Position numbers and translations under genes: made by a program
Source: Desulfotruncus arcticus DSM 17038
GTDB lineage: Bacteria > Bacillota > Desulfotomaculia > Desulfotomaculales > Desulfallaceae
Direction of reading: 5' to 3'
Assembly: GCF_900113335.1 (NCBI RefSeq)
Contig: NZ_FOOX01000004.1
Location: forward strand, 124,001 to 188,000
DNA length: 64,000 nucleotides
In this document: piece after piece, positions 43,823-52,070 of the stretch
How the letters are laid out: each line of letters opens with the position of its first letter
Numbering within the stretch: position 1 is the first letter of the stretch
The notes under the pieces: model-generated
Told to the model about the DNA's origin: nothing
Seen by the model: the letters and a program-made list of their open reading frames with translations, nothing else
The model's database searches: none

Positions 43823-45454
43823 TTATTGAATTAAATTAACGGCAGCTTGTGGTACAAAAGTTCTATTACTACTGTGTACAATTACACCCTCCAATTCAAC
43901 AGTTTCGCCGTTTATTTTAGCGATATTGGTGTTGACTGGTAATTCCAATGTGGTCTCGCCCTTGGTAACTACCAATACCAAGTTATTATTACCGGTATCT
44001 TTCAATTCGGTGGTGGCGCCTATTTGTTCAAAAGCCGCGTCAGCGTCCACGAACAGCTTTTTATTAGCGTTATTTAAATTGAGGCCCATTACTTCTTCCA
44101 TGTGCTTGGCCACATCAGTGTTCTCAATTACCCCGGTGAGGCGCTCAACCTTATTGGGAGCGTATTCGTAAAGCACCACGTCTTCCCCGGTGTGACCACC
44201 CGTAGTCCAGCCTAGGTGGGCGCGCTTGCTGATCATGGGGCCGACAGTGTAATTCAGACTGCCCGCTTCAGCCTGTTTAATAGCCTGGATTTCATCCGCA
44301 GTGAGATCATTAATGCCGTAATACTGGGACATAACCTCCACAACATTGCTCCGGTCGCCGTTTAACTTGGACTCCAGGCCTTCCCCGGTTAAAGTTGCTT
44401 TCTTTAAGGGGCTGATAAAAGTGCTCAGGGGTTCTTTGTCATAGGTACTGTTAGTGCCGGTATCACCAATGGTTAAGCCGCCATTGCCGTGATCCGTCAC
44501 TGAGATTACCACGGTGTTTTGATTCTTTTTGGCAAAATCCAGGGATACTTTAACTGCCTGGTCAAACGCTAAAATATCGCTGATAATGCCCACCGGGTCA
44601 TTGGCGTGAGCTGCCCAGTCCACTTTGCTGCCTTCTACCATCAGGAAGAAGCCGTCTTTATCCCGGGACAAAACTTCAATGGCTTTTTGAGTCATTTGGG
44701 CCAGGCCGGGTTGCTCGGCTGGATTGCGGTCCATATCATAAGACAGGGCTTCGGGGGCAAACAGCCCCCAGATCTTATCTGACATGCTTGCTTGCAATTC
44801 CTGGGGGGTTGTTACGTAGTCGTAACCTTTATCCTTAATAACTGAGATTAAGTCCGTTTGGTCATCTCTTTTGGTGCCTTCTAAAAAGTCCCAACCGGCT
44901 CCCAGCACTACATCAATACCATTGTAAACCTGCTGCTCGCTGAGGTCGTCGTAATTTTTTCTGCTGGGCGAGTGGGAGGTAAAATCAGCCGGCGTGGCGT
45001 GCATAATTTCGGATGTGGAGATTATGCCGGTGGCTTTGCCGGATAATTTGGCCGCTTCCAGAATGGTGGCCACGGGTTTGTTTCTGTCTTCATCTTTTAT
45101 AGGATCCAGACCTGGCATATCAGCCACTTCTGGTAGAGTGGCGACATAGCCGGTGTGGGATTTGTAACCGGTGGCAAAAGCTGATCCGGCGGGAGCGGAG
45201 TCAGCAATGGCAGCATCTGACGAATAGGTTTTTACCAGCCCGCAGGCCATTTCATCCATAGCCAGCGGGGTGCCGCCGTTATACCATCTTGCCAGGGTTG
45301 TGCCGTCAACGCTCATGCCGTCCGGGATTAGCAGAATAACATTTTGCACTTTGCCGGTTGTTTGGGCAGGGGCTGCGCCTGTCCATAGCAACTGGCTAAA
45401 AAGCAGGGAGAAACACAGAAACAGAAGCAAACTCCGGGGAACACGTTTCTTCAC
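43823..45454 (-). CDS. Secreted alkaline phosphatase
   Basis: The 543-residue enzyme releases phosphate from monoesters outside the cell. A signal peptide (RSLLLFLCFSLLFSQLLWTGAAPAQ) precedes the catalytic domain. Metal and nucleophile motifs are present: LIPDGMS, SDAAIADSAPAGSAFATG with the catalytic Ser in DSA, EIMHATPADFTSH, LMVEGSKVDWAAHAND, VTDHGNGG and LGWTTGGHTGEDV. The last ~40 residues (ETVELEGVIVHSSNRTFVPQAAVNLI) look like the end of a copper-amine-oxidase-N-like beta domain, a common cell-surface module in these bacteria. No Pho regulator is adjacent. Confidence 0.92.
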   Translation of the reverse strand: MKKRVPRSLLLFLCFSLLFSQLLWTGAAPAQTTGKVQNVILLIPDGMSVDGTTLARWYNGGTPLAMDEMACGLVKTYSSDAAIADSAPAGSAFATGYKSHTGYVATLPEVADMPGLDPIKDEDRNKPVATILEAAKLSGKATGIISTSEIMHATPADFTSHSPSRKNYDDLSEQQVYNGIDVVLGAGWDFLEGTKRDDQTDLISVIKDKGYDYVTTPQELQASMSDKIWGLFAPEALSYDMDRNPAEQPGLAQMTQKAIEVLSRDKDGFFLMVEGSKVDWAAHANDPVGIISDILAFDQAVKVSLDFAKKNQNTVVISVTDHGNGGLTIGDTGTNSTYDKEPLSTFISPLKKATLTGEGLESKLNGDRSNVVEVMSQYYGINDLTADEIQAIKQAEAGSLNYTVGPMISKRAHLGWTTGGHTGEDVVLYEYAPNKVERLTGVIENTDVAKHMEEVMGLNLNNANKKLFVDADAAFEQIGATTELKDTGNNNLVLVVTKGETTLELPVNTNIAKINGETVELEGVIVHSSNRTFVPQAAVNLIQ

Positions 45455-45687
45455 AAAAAAACCTCCTTTTATTATAAAAATTCGGGCATTCTCATCATAA
45501 ATAAGAAATGTTAAGTGAATAAGTAAACTTTAAAGTAAAATTTAACATTTGATTAAAAATTAGTAAGGGTATGGTTAATAATTATTATTTGAACGGGCTT
45601 TGGTCTCAATTAAATTTTTAAATTTCATACCAATGGACTATAATAGCTGTAGCTGCATTAACCATTATAAGGAGTGGAGAATTATAA

Positions 45688-46338
45688 ATGAAAAGTTTTC
45701 TGGGTATGAAAGAACCCGTCAATACGTTGACCCATTTTATCGCATTTTTAACCGCTATTGCGGGATTGGTGTTGCTGATTATCGCTGCCAGGAATGAACC
45801 GGTTAAGCTTCTGGTCATGACGGTTTACGGAACCAGCCTGGTGCTGCTTTACGGAGCCAGTTCCCTGTACCACTGGATTAAAACGTCGCCGCACAAGGAA
45901 TTGTGCCTTAGAAAAATTGACCATATCGCCATTTACATATTGATTGCGGGTTCTTACACGCCGGTTTTTTTCTACGGCCTGGGCGGAGCCTGGAAGTGGA
46001 CAATGCTGATAGCCGTTTGGGTACTGGCGTTTATCGGTATTATTCTGAAAATATTTTTCCTGAACGCCCCGCGGGCCGTTTCCACTGCTTTCTATTTATC
46101 ATTGGGCTGGATAGCCCTGGTGCCCTTTGCCATGCTGGTTAAAACCATACCGCTGGGCGGTATTATCATGATGGTGGCCGGTGGAGTGGTTTACACCGCA
46201 GGGGCTCTGATATATGCCACCAAGTGTTTTAATTTTTTCCCCAACCGGTTTGGCTTCCACGAAATCTTTCACCTGTGTATCGTGGCCGGCAGTGTAACCC
46301 ATTATTTAATGATTTTCTTTTACATTCTGCCGGAGTAA
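45688..46338 (+). CDS. Hemolysin III / YqfA-family membrane protein
   Basis: The 216-residue protein starts at ATG 45688 behind AAGGAGTGGAG. It shows the family signature EPVNTLTHFIAFLTAIAGLVLL near the N-terminus, YGASSLYHW, KIDHIAIYILIAGSYTPVF and the C-terminal GFHEIFHLCIVAGSVTHY, with seven membrane helices. The His/Ser/Asp residues in these motifs form the metal site of the PAQR/HlyIII superfamily. The physiological role is uncertain despite the name. It is divergent from the alkaline phosphatase gene. Confidence 0.93.
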   Translation: MKSFLGMKEPVNTLTHFIAFLTAIAGLVLLIIAARNEPVKLLVMTVYGTSLVLLYGASSLYHWIKTSPHKELCLRKIDHIAIYILIAGSYTPVFFYGLGGAWKWTMLIAVWVLAFIGIILKIFFLNAPRAVSTAFYLSLGWIALVPFAMLVKTIPLGGIIMMVAGGVVYTAGALIYATKCFNFFPNRFGFHEIFHLCIVAGSVTHYLMIFFYILPE

Positions 46339-46412
46339 TCCCCGGGCCGAGTTAATATAAGATAGTTATCAAGACATAATAAGCATAATCACAGTGTAAA
46401 GGGTTTTTGATT

Positions 46413-47144
46413 ATGTTTATGAAACCATCTAAAAGGATTTTGGCGTTTATAGTTTTATTAGTAATTACGGGATTTTTCATTGCAGATTACACTAAGGCTC
46501 CGGAGAAGAAAAGGCTTCAACCGGTAGAAGCCAGTATTCCTGATAGATTTGTCTACCTGGATGAAATTATTCCTGATGCCGAGTATGATATCAGGTATGC
46601 TGGTGACAACAATTTTGTAGGCAGGCCAATTGATGGTTATCTGGCACCTAAAGCAATCGCAACAGATCAGGTTGCCATGGCGTTGAGGAATGTTCAGGAA
46701 GAGCTGAAACAACAGGGGCTGGGTATTAAGGTTTATGACGCTTATCGCCCTCAGCGGGCTGTCGATGATCTTGTGCAGTGGGCCCGGGATGCAAACGATA
46801 CTAAAATGAAAGCAGAGTATTATCCCAATATTGACAAGAGCGAGCTATTTAATCAAGGTTATCTGGCCTATAAATCAGGACATTCCCGTGGCAGTACCGT
46901 CGATGTAAGTATCGTAAACCTGAAAACTAAAAATGAAATTGATATGGGTGGTCAGTTTGACCTGCTTGATCCTATCTCCCAACACGATTCCCCCTTAATC
47001 ACAGAGGAACAACGCCAAAACCGCAATTTTCTTAGGAGTGTAATGGAAAAACATGGTTTCATAGCCTACTATAAAGAATGGTGGCATTACACTATTAATA
47101 ATGAACCGTACCCTGGGGAGTATTTTGATTTCCCGATTTTATAA
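46413..47144 (+). CDS. D-Ala-D-Ala dipeptidase, VanX/DdpX type
   Basis: M15D zinc peptidases hydrolyse D-alanyl-D-alanine. From ATG 46413 (AAAGGG site at 9 nt) the protein has 243 residues. An N-terminal signal or anchor (ILAFIVLLVITGFFIADY) precedes the catalytic domain, with YDIRYAGDNNFVGRPIDGY, KVYDAYRPQRAVDDLVQWA, the zinc motif SGHSRGSTVD and the second-site EWWHYT. All catalytic residues are in place. The anchor implies action outside the membrane, so a role in peptidoglycan turnover or D-Ala recovery is likelier than vancomycin resistance; no vanH or vanA is nearby. Confidence 0.9.
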   Translation: MFMKPSKRILAFIVLLVITGFFIADYTKAPEKKRLQPVEASIPDRFVYLDEIIPDAEYDIRYAGDNNFVGRPIDGYLAPKAIATDQVAMALRNVQEELKQQGLGIKVYDAYRPQRAVDDLVQWARDANDTKMKAEYYPNIDKSELFNQGYLAYKSGHSRGSTVDVSIVNLKTKNEIDMGGQFDLLDPISQHDSPLITEEQRQNRNFLRSVMEKHGFIAYYKEWWHYTINNEPYPGEYFDFPIL

Positions 47145-47223
47145 GGAGCGCTCTTTCCCTGGTGCAAGCTATAATTGGAGATTATAAGAAGACAATGTAA
47201 TTTCGGATCAAGGGGGTTGGCGA

Positions 47224-48075
47224 TTGTCTAAGATTATGCTGGCGTTACTGGTTGTCCTGGTGATTGTAGCATTGCTGATAGCAGTTTCATTAATAGCTGA
47301 TTTCTTATTTAACCAAAATACAAAAAAAGAGGTTAAAGATTTATTTAGTGACGCGGAGAATAAAGATGACATTATCCAGGAAAAGGATTTGGCGGGATTG
47401 CCGGTTTGTGTGCAAAAGTGGTTGGAGAACTCGCAAGTGATCGGTAAAGAAAAAATTAGCACAGCCCGGTTAAAACAAAGAGCTGAGTTGAGGCTAAAAG
47501 CGGATCAGCGGTGGATGCCTGCTGATGTGGAGCAATACTTTACCACAGAAAGGCCTGGATTTATCTGGAAAGTGAAGGTGAAAGCCGCACCACTGGTATA
47601 CTTTGCAGGAAGAGATAAGTATGTTGAAGGCAGCGGGCACATGCTTATCAAACTTTATTCATTAATAACTATTGCTGATGGCAAAGGCAAAGAGATAAAC
47701 CAGGGTACATTGTTGCGCTATCTCGCTGAATCGGTATGGTTTCCAACTGCGGCGTTAAGCAGCTATATCTCGTGGGAAGAAATTAATGCCAGTTCAGCAA
47801 AGGCCACGATGAGTTACGGAGGAACAAGCGCATCTGGAGTATTTACGTTTAATGAAAACGGTGAAGTGGTTAACTTTGCCGCTGAAAGATACGGCGACTT
47901 TGATGGAAAGTATCGTTTGGAAACATGGTTGGTCCAGATGAAGGATTATAAAGAGTTTGAAGGTTATAGGATTCCGACCAAAGGGGAAGTTATTTGGAAA
48001 TTACAATCAGGAAATTTCAGTTGGTATCATTTCGAGATTACGGATATTGAATATAACAAACCGGTTGTTTATTAG
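47224..48075 (+). CDS. Membrane-anchored protein of the DUF6544/DUF6920 type
   Basis: The 283-residue protein starts at TTG 47224 behind AAGGGGGTTGG. After a single N-terminal helix (IMLALLVVLVIVALLIAVSLIADFLF) comes an external or cytosolic beta-rich domain with KQRAELRLKADQRWMPADVEQYFTTERPGFIW, GHMLIKLYSLITIAD, LLRYLAESVWFPTALS-like and GKYRLETWLV segments. These are features I associate with the DUF6544 (formerly DUF6920) family. The function is unknown. It is closed by the terminator at 48192. Confidence 0.7.
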   Translation: MSKIMLALLVVLVIVALLIAVSLIADFLFNQNTKKEVKDLFSDAENKDDIIQEKDLAGLPVCVQKWLENSQVIGKEKISTARLKQRAELRLKADQRWMPADVEQYFTTERPGFIWKVKVKAAPLVYFAGRDKYVEGSGHMLIKLYSLITIADGKGKEINQGTLLRYLAESVWFPTAALSSYISWEEINASSAKATMSYGGTSASGVFTFNENGEVVNFAAERYGDFDGKYRLETWLVQMKDYKEFEGYRIPTKGEVIWKLQSGNFSWYHFEITDIEYNKPVVY

Positions 48076-48191
48076 CAAGAGGGAGGTGTGGTAGTTTTTG
48101 CAATTATGGTAACACTTACCTTGCATTATGCATAATATGATTAAAAAAAATAAGTTGCCGTCGAGCCGTAGGCTATTTATATATTTTGAAG

Positions 48192-48217
48192 CCATCATTT
48201 GTTGATGGTTATTTTTT
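48192..48217 (+). terminator. Terminator after the DUF6544-type gene
   Basis: CCATCA pairs with TGATGG across a 5-nt loop and is followed by TTATTTTTTT. Confidence 0.75.
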
Positions 48218-48245
48218 TGTACTTTAGGCGTATGCCAAATCAAAA

Positions 48246-48461
48246 GCTGCTAACTATACTGTTAGCAGCCAATAGTGTAAGGGTCTTAAACTTCTTTTTG
48301 CTTTTGTAACAGGCAAAAAAGCGTCTTCTTAGGGGCGCTTCTTTATTTTTGCGGTGGTGCAAGAGGAAGGGGGGTTACCGCTCCCTTCCTCTTGCACAAT
48401 TTCATTTAATTCCAAGATTCCCATTTTACCGGGGACATTTCTCCTCAGGAGGTGTGTCCCC
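48246..48461. repeat. Cluster of four hairpins, including 31-bp repeat copy 2
   Basis: Four inverted repeats follow one another: GCTGCTAAC/GTTAGCAGC (48246-48254, 48261-48269); AAGCG/CGCTT (about 48318-48342); a perfect 15-bp stem GTGCAAGAGGAAGGG/CCCTTCCTCTTGCAC (48357-48371, 48383-48397); and GGGGACA/TGTCCCC with the inner CTCCT/AGGAG (48431-48461). The last is the reverse-complement relative of 14636-14666. No gene lies in this stretch. Confidence 0.7.
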
Positions 48462-48517
48462 TTTCCTCTTTAGCCCCGATGTTCGGCTTTAGCTGAACGA
48501 GTTCATTATTCAAAGGA

Positions 48518-48637
48518 TTATTTGTCGGCGCTGTAAGCTCCGCCGTAACCGAAGAACCCGGTGCCAAATACCAGCAGGATCAGGATAAGAAACAGGATAA
48601 AACTTCCGTCAAAAAAAGTTCCACCACCATAACCCAT
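48518..48637 (-). CDS. YjcZ-type glycine-rich spore peptide 1
   Basis: The 39-residue peptide starts at ATG 48637 behind AAAAGGAGG. It begins MGYGGGTFFDGSFILFLILI and ends in a glycine/tyrosine-rich GFFGYGGAYSADK tail. The layout, a Gly-Tyr head, one hydrophobic helix and an aromatic glycine tail, matches the YjcZ/YczL-like small spore proteins of Bacilli and Clostridia. It is one of three paralogues here. Transcription is probably late sporulation, but no sigma-G/K promoter was verified. Confidence 0.8.
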   Translation of the reverse strand: MGYGGGTFFDGSFILFLILILLVFGTGFFGYGGAYSADK

Positions 48638-48856
48638 TTTAAAATCCTCCTTTTCAGTTTTATACTGTTATAAGTATGTGACTGCAGAAGAAAGTGTTAC
48701 AAACCAAAATTTTTACCGCCCTTTATCTTAAATAACGTAACAAATTTATCATCTATATTTTTGCATTTCTATTAACATATGGTATCTCAGATAAATATAA
48801 TAGTCTATAAAGGAATATTTCGTTTTTTTGACAAGCTGTTTTGGAGGTGATTCGTG

Positions 48857-48976
48857 TTGGCAAGTTTACAAGCTAACCCCTTTATGTTATTTCTAATCCT
48901 TATTTTGCTGATATTAAGTAATCCTCAAACTACAGAAAGTCTGAATAAAGGATTAAAAGCCTTTTTCTCACGATAA
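48857..48976 (+). CDS. Small hydrophobic peptide, spore-peptide-like
   Basis: A 39-residue frame starts at TTG 48857, or GTG 48854, behind GGAGGTGA. It contains a single helix (NPFMLFLILILLILSNPQ) and a polar tail (SLNKGLKAFFSR). The core FMLFLILILLIL resembles the FILFLILILLVFG helix of the three adjacent YjcZ-type peptides, which suggests a relative without the glycine ends. The strong ribosome site supports a real gene. Confidence 0.55.
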   Translation: MASLQANPFMLFLILILLILSNPQTTESLNKGLKAFFSR

Positions 48977-49248
48977 GAAGTTGTAGTTGCCTGTGACCCC
49001 GCTTTTGAACAAGAGATTCACGTTTATAATGGCGTGGTGGAAAAAATCGGCATTTAGCGGCCGGCCATAGGCCTGCAGACTTTCAATGGGGCCGAAAATG
49101 TGGCGCAGTCCCACCAGTCCTGTACACCGGTATCGGTAAAAGCGCCGCCGGGAAATTCCTGGTGCTGCTGCCATTTCCGGGCTGAAAACTTATTTTGCAG
49201 CATATCTTCCGGAAAATAATGTAGCAAGAGACCTATGCAATTGTTCAC
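48968..49248 (-). pseudogene. Frameshifted coding remnant, family not recognised
   Basis: Two overlapping minus-strand frames look like halves of one protein: LQNKFSARKWQQHQEFPGG and DWWDCATFSAP in the first, then ESLQAYGRPLNADFFHHAII and LLFKSGVTGNYNF in the second. They would join near 49085 by a frameshift. The amino-acid composition is protein-like, but I do not recognise the family and see no ribosome site. It fills most of the gap between two small spore-peptide genes. Confidence 0.35.
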
Positions 49249-49351
49249 CCGTTGGTATGGATTTTCCCTGACTTACCTTGATTGTGAAGTGGATCAAGTT
49301 GAATAGTAAACAAAAGCGCCCCCTACGGAGCGCCTCTGCCGCGAGTATTAT

Positions 49352-49486
49352 TTACTTGCTACATACTCCACCACCATATCCAAAGAACCCCATGCCGAAT
49401 ACCAGCAATATCAGGATCAAGAATAAAATGAAACTACCATCAAAGTTTGTGTAGCCCGGTACAGATACTCCTCCACCGTAACCCAT
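49352..49486 (-). CDS. YjcZ-type glycine-rich spore peptide 2
   Basis: The 44-residue peptide starts at ATG 49486 behind GGAGGCATGT. It begins MGYGGGVSVPGYTNFDGSF, continues ILFLILILLVFGMGFFGYGG and ends GVCSK, with a five-residue insertion in the head compared with its paralogues and a Cys near the end. A hairpin with AGGCGCTC/GGGCGCTT followed by TTGTTT (about 49313-49338) closes it on the minus strand. Confidence 0.8.
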   Translation of the reverse strand: MGYGGGVSVPGYTNFDGSFILFLILILLVFGMGFFGYGGGVCSK

Positions 49487-49638
49487 TAATACATGCCTCC
49501 TTTTTTAAAGTTTTTGTTTTACCCGGTTTATAATATGAAACCAATACGGGAAGTGTTACCATCTGTAATTAATTTTGTAAACCTTTGTTTTTTCACAATA
49601 CAAAATATTGGCTTATGCTAACAGGTGTTAAAAGATAT

Positions 49639-49669
49639 AAACCCAAGTTTTGGTTGAGAACTTGGGTTT
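49639..49669 (-). terminator. Terminator of spore peptide 3
   Basis: AAACCCAAGTT pairs perfectly with AACTTGGGTTT across a 9-nt loop, followed on the minus strand by ATATCTTTT. Confidence 0.7.
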
Positions 49670-49703
49670 ATAGCTTTTGCACATTATTGTTCCGTAATTC
49701 TAC

Positions 49704-49817
49704 TTACTTATCGGCACTGTAACCACCGTATCCAAATCCAAAGAATCCCATTCCGAATACAAGTAGAATCAGAACCAGAAATAAAATAAAACTGCCGTCA
49801 AAAAAAGTGCCACCCAT
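49704..49817 (-). CDS. YjcZ-type glycine-rich spore peptide 3
   Basis: The 37-residue peptide starts at ATG 49817 behind GGAGGGTTCTAC. It begins MGGTFFDGSFILFLVLILLV and ends GFGYGGYSADK, sharing the SADK end with peptide 1. The three paralogues lie within 1.3 kb on one strand, each with its own ribosome site and gap, so they look like local duplications. Confidence 0.8.
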   Translation of the reverse strand: MGGTFFDGSFILFLVLILLVFGMGFFGFGYGGYSADK

Positions 49818-50055
49818 GTAGAACCCTCCTTTGTTCATTAATGATATACAATATTCATTGACTGAAAAAAGTGTTACAACTACAGTATCAATTAACATTT
49901 CTTCGATGATTAATTTTATAATAATAGCAGCTATGGTTTTTTTACTGTTCCTGACTATAAATTTATGGTAGCGACACTTGTGCTCCCGGTTTTTTGGCCG
50001 GATGTTCCCACCTACATCCCGGAGTGCTGATGAATAACTAACAGGAGGTGCATAG

Positions 50056-51606
50056 ATGCAACGTCCTTTTGTCACAATGGAAGAATATACTGATGTGCTG
50101 ATTATAGGCGGCGGGCTGGCAGGTTTAATGGCCGCGGTGGAAGCGGCCGGTATAGCCCGGAAGGTTACGATGGTTACCAAGGGGAAGGCGGGTAAAAGCG
50201 GCAATACAATTATGTCCCGCAATGGGCTGGCTGCCGTTTTGGAAGAAGGCTGCGACGGAGATTCCATAGAGCTGCATGTTAAAGATACGATGAAGGCGGG
50301 TCAGTACATCAACAACCCCGACCTGGTCCGGGTTTTTGCCGGCAGTGCTTCAACCGCTATCAACCGGCTGGTGGAATTGGGCGTGCCCTTTTTAATGGAA
50401 AATGGCAAGATAATGCGCAAGGGTTCGCCCGGGCATTCGCGCAAGCGGTTTTTAACTGCCGACGGCAGTTCCGTCAAATCTCCCCAAACCCAGGGTCTGG
50501 CCCTGACACTGCCCCTGGCCCGGGAGGCTGCCAGGCTGGGGGTTCGCCATGTTGAAGGTGTAATTATTACCGATTTGCTTAAAACAAATGACAGAATAGC
50601 AGGCGCGCGGGGATATTCAAAGCAGGGCGATTGCCGGGTATTCAGGGCGGGCACGGTAATACTTGCCTGTGGCGGTGCGGGAAGCTTGTACCCGGTAACG
50701 ACCAACACTGCGGATGTTACCGGCGACGGTTATGCGCTGGCCCGTTTGGCGGGAGCGCGCCTTACCGGTATGGAATTTGTGCAGTTTCATCCCGCCGTAG
50801 CCCTCGGAAAACCAAGAATGGTGATGTCCACGTCACCCTTCTCCGATGGCGCAGTTTTAAAAAACCAATTGGGTGAAAGGTTCATGGCGCGCTATTCTCC
50901 TGCTCTGGAAATGGCTACCAGAGACATCATGGCCAGGGCTAATTACCGGGAAATTAAAGAGGGAAGAGGTTCTGCCGCCGGAGGGGTTTGGATGGACTTT
51001 AGCCCTATTTCCGACCAGGTGATGCAAAGTAAATACAGTGATCTGCACAGGTATCTGGGGGGCAGGAAGAAAATAGAGGTTGCGCCGGCAATGCATTTTA
51101 TGATGGGTGGCGTTGAGATAGACGTTAGTTGTCGTACCGGTGTTAAGGGACTTTATGCCGCGGGAGAAGCAGCCGGTGGCCTGCACGGGGCCAACCGTCT
51201 GGCTGGCAACGCTCTGACGGAGGCGGCTGTTTTTGGTATGATTGCCGGAAGAGAGGCTGCAGTAGAGGCAATGGCGATACATGCCCCCCCTGTGTTGGCT
51301 GCAGAGCAAATTATGCCGGCAAGTGCCGGCGGAAACAGCAGGAACCCAAATGAAATAAGGAAAGAGTTAAGACGGCTTTTGGGCGCAAAAATAGGATTAA
51401 TACGCAGCGGCGCTGAACTGAAAAGCGCCATAGACCAAATTAGTAACTTAATGGAAGAAAATGCCCACGCCCGAGTCCAAAATTGGCTGGATTTGATTGA
51501 ATACAGGCACGTTGCATTAATGCTGGAAACAGCTATGGCTATTACCAGGGCCGCCCTGGGTAGAAAAGAAAGCCTGGGGGCTCACTACAGGGTTAATGAT
51601 TGCTAA
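50056..51606 (+). CDS. FAD-dependent fumarate reductase/succinate dehydrogenase-type flavoprotein
   Basis: The 516-residue protein starts at ATG 50056 behind AGGAGGTGC. The FAD-binding Rossmann motif IIGGGLAGLMAAVEAA, the SGNTIMSRNGLAA segment (flavin site), GTVILACGGAGSLYPVTTN and the capping-domain EFVQFHPA region are present. Active-site segments MHFMMGGVEID and GANRLAGNALTEAAVFG place it with fumarate reductase, succinate dehydrogenase and L-aspartate oxidase flavoproteins. No iron-sulfur or membrane subunit is adjacent, and nadA/nadC are absent, so electron partner and substrate are open. The next gene starts within 40 bp. Confidence 0.85.
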   Translation: MQRPFVTMEEYTDVLIIGGGLAGLMAAVEAAGIARKVTMVTKGKAGKSGNTIMSRNGLAAVLEEGCDGDSIELHVKDTMKAGQYINNPDLVRVFAGSASTAINRLVELGVPFLMENGKIMRKGSPGHSRKRFLTADGSSVKSPQTQGLALTLPLAREAARLGVRHVEGVIITDLLKTNDRIAGARGYSKQGDCRVFRAGTVILACGGAGSLYPVTTNTADVTGDGYALARLAGARLTGMEFVQFHPAVALGKPRMVMSTSPFSDGAVLKNQLGERFMARYSPALEMATRDIMARANYREIKEGRGSAAGGVWMDFSPISDQVMQSKYSDLHRYLGGRKKIEVAPAMHFMMGGVEIDVSCRTGVKGLYAAGEAAGGLHGANRLAGNALTEAAVFGMIAGREAAVEAMAIHAPPVLAAEQIMPASAGGNSRNPNEIRKELRRLLGAKIGLIRSGAELKSAIDQISNLMEENAHARVQNWLDLIEYRHVALMLETAMAITRAALGRKESLGAHYRVNDC

Positions 51607-51643
51607 ACACTATTATATTATAGAAAGGAGAGGGGGACTGGCG

Positions 51644-51991
51644 TTGAGAAACCGTTGGGAACTTACGGCGATTAAACTTGGAATGTTTTCTTCTGTGTGT
51701 TCTATGCTCTTTTGGGTTATATTTATTTTTTTTAATCCAACCCATCGTATTGAAACAGATGTTTTAATTAATACATTTTTAATGCTTTTTGCTCCTGCTT
51801 GTTTAGCATTATTTGCCTCAATAAAAAAGAAACCCGCCCTGATGTATCTGGTTTTCATATGGTCGCTGCCAATCAGCCTTTACCTGGCCTTATATCCAAG
51901 CATTATATTAAAAATGTTTAGCCTTACAGCTTTTTTATATTTATTGTCAGGCATTATTATGAGTATTAGTGCCAAAAAATCAACAGGGTGA
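51644..51991 (+). CDS. Small four-helix membrane protein
   Basis: The 115-residue protein starts at TTG 51644 behind GGAGAGGGGG. Four hydrophobic segments are visible: FSSVCSMLFWVIFIFFN, VLINTFLMLFAPACLALFA, ALMYLVFIWSLPISLYLALY and MFSLTAFLYLLSGIIMSI. I do not recognise the family. It lies 38 bp after the flavoprotein gene and may be cotranscribed. Confidence 0.6.
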   Translation: MRNRWELTAIKLGMFSSVCSMLFWVIFIFFNPTHRIETDVLINTFLMLFAPACLALFASIKKKPALMYLVFIWSLPISLYLALYPSIILKMFSLTAFLYLLSGIIMSISAKKSTG

Positions 51992-52070
51992 CCCGCTAGT
52001 TTTGACATTAGTACATATAATACAAAAGAACATTTCTGTTCTAACAGCCACCTGATCGGGGGAGGTTATA

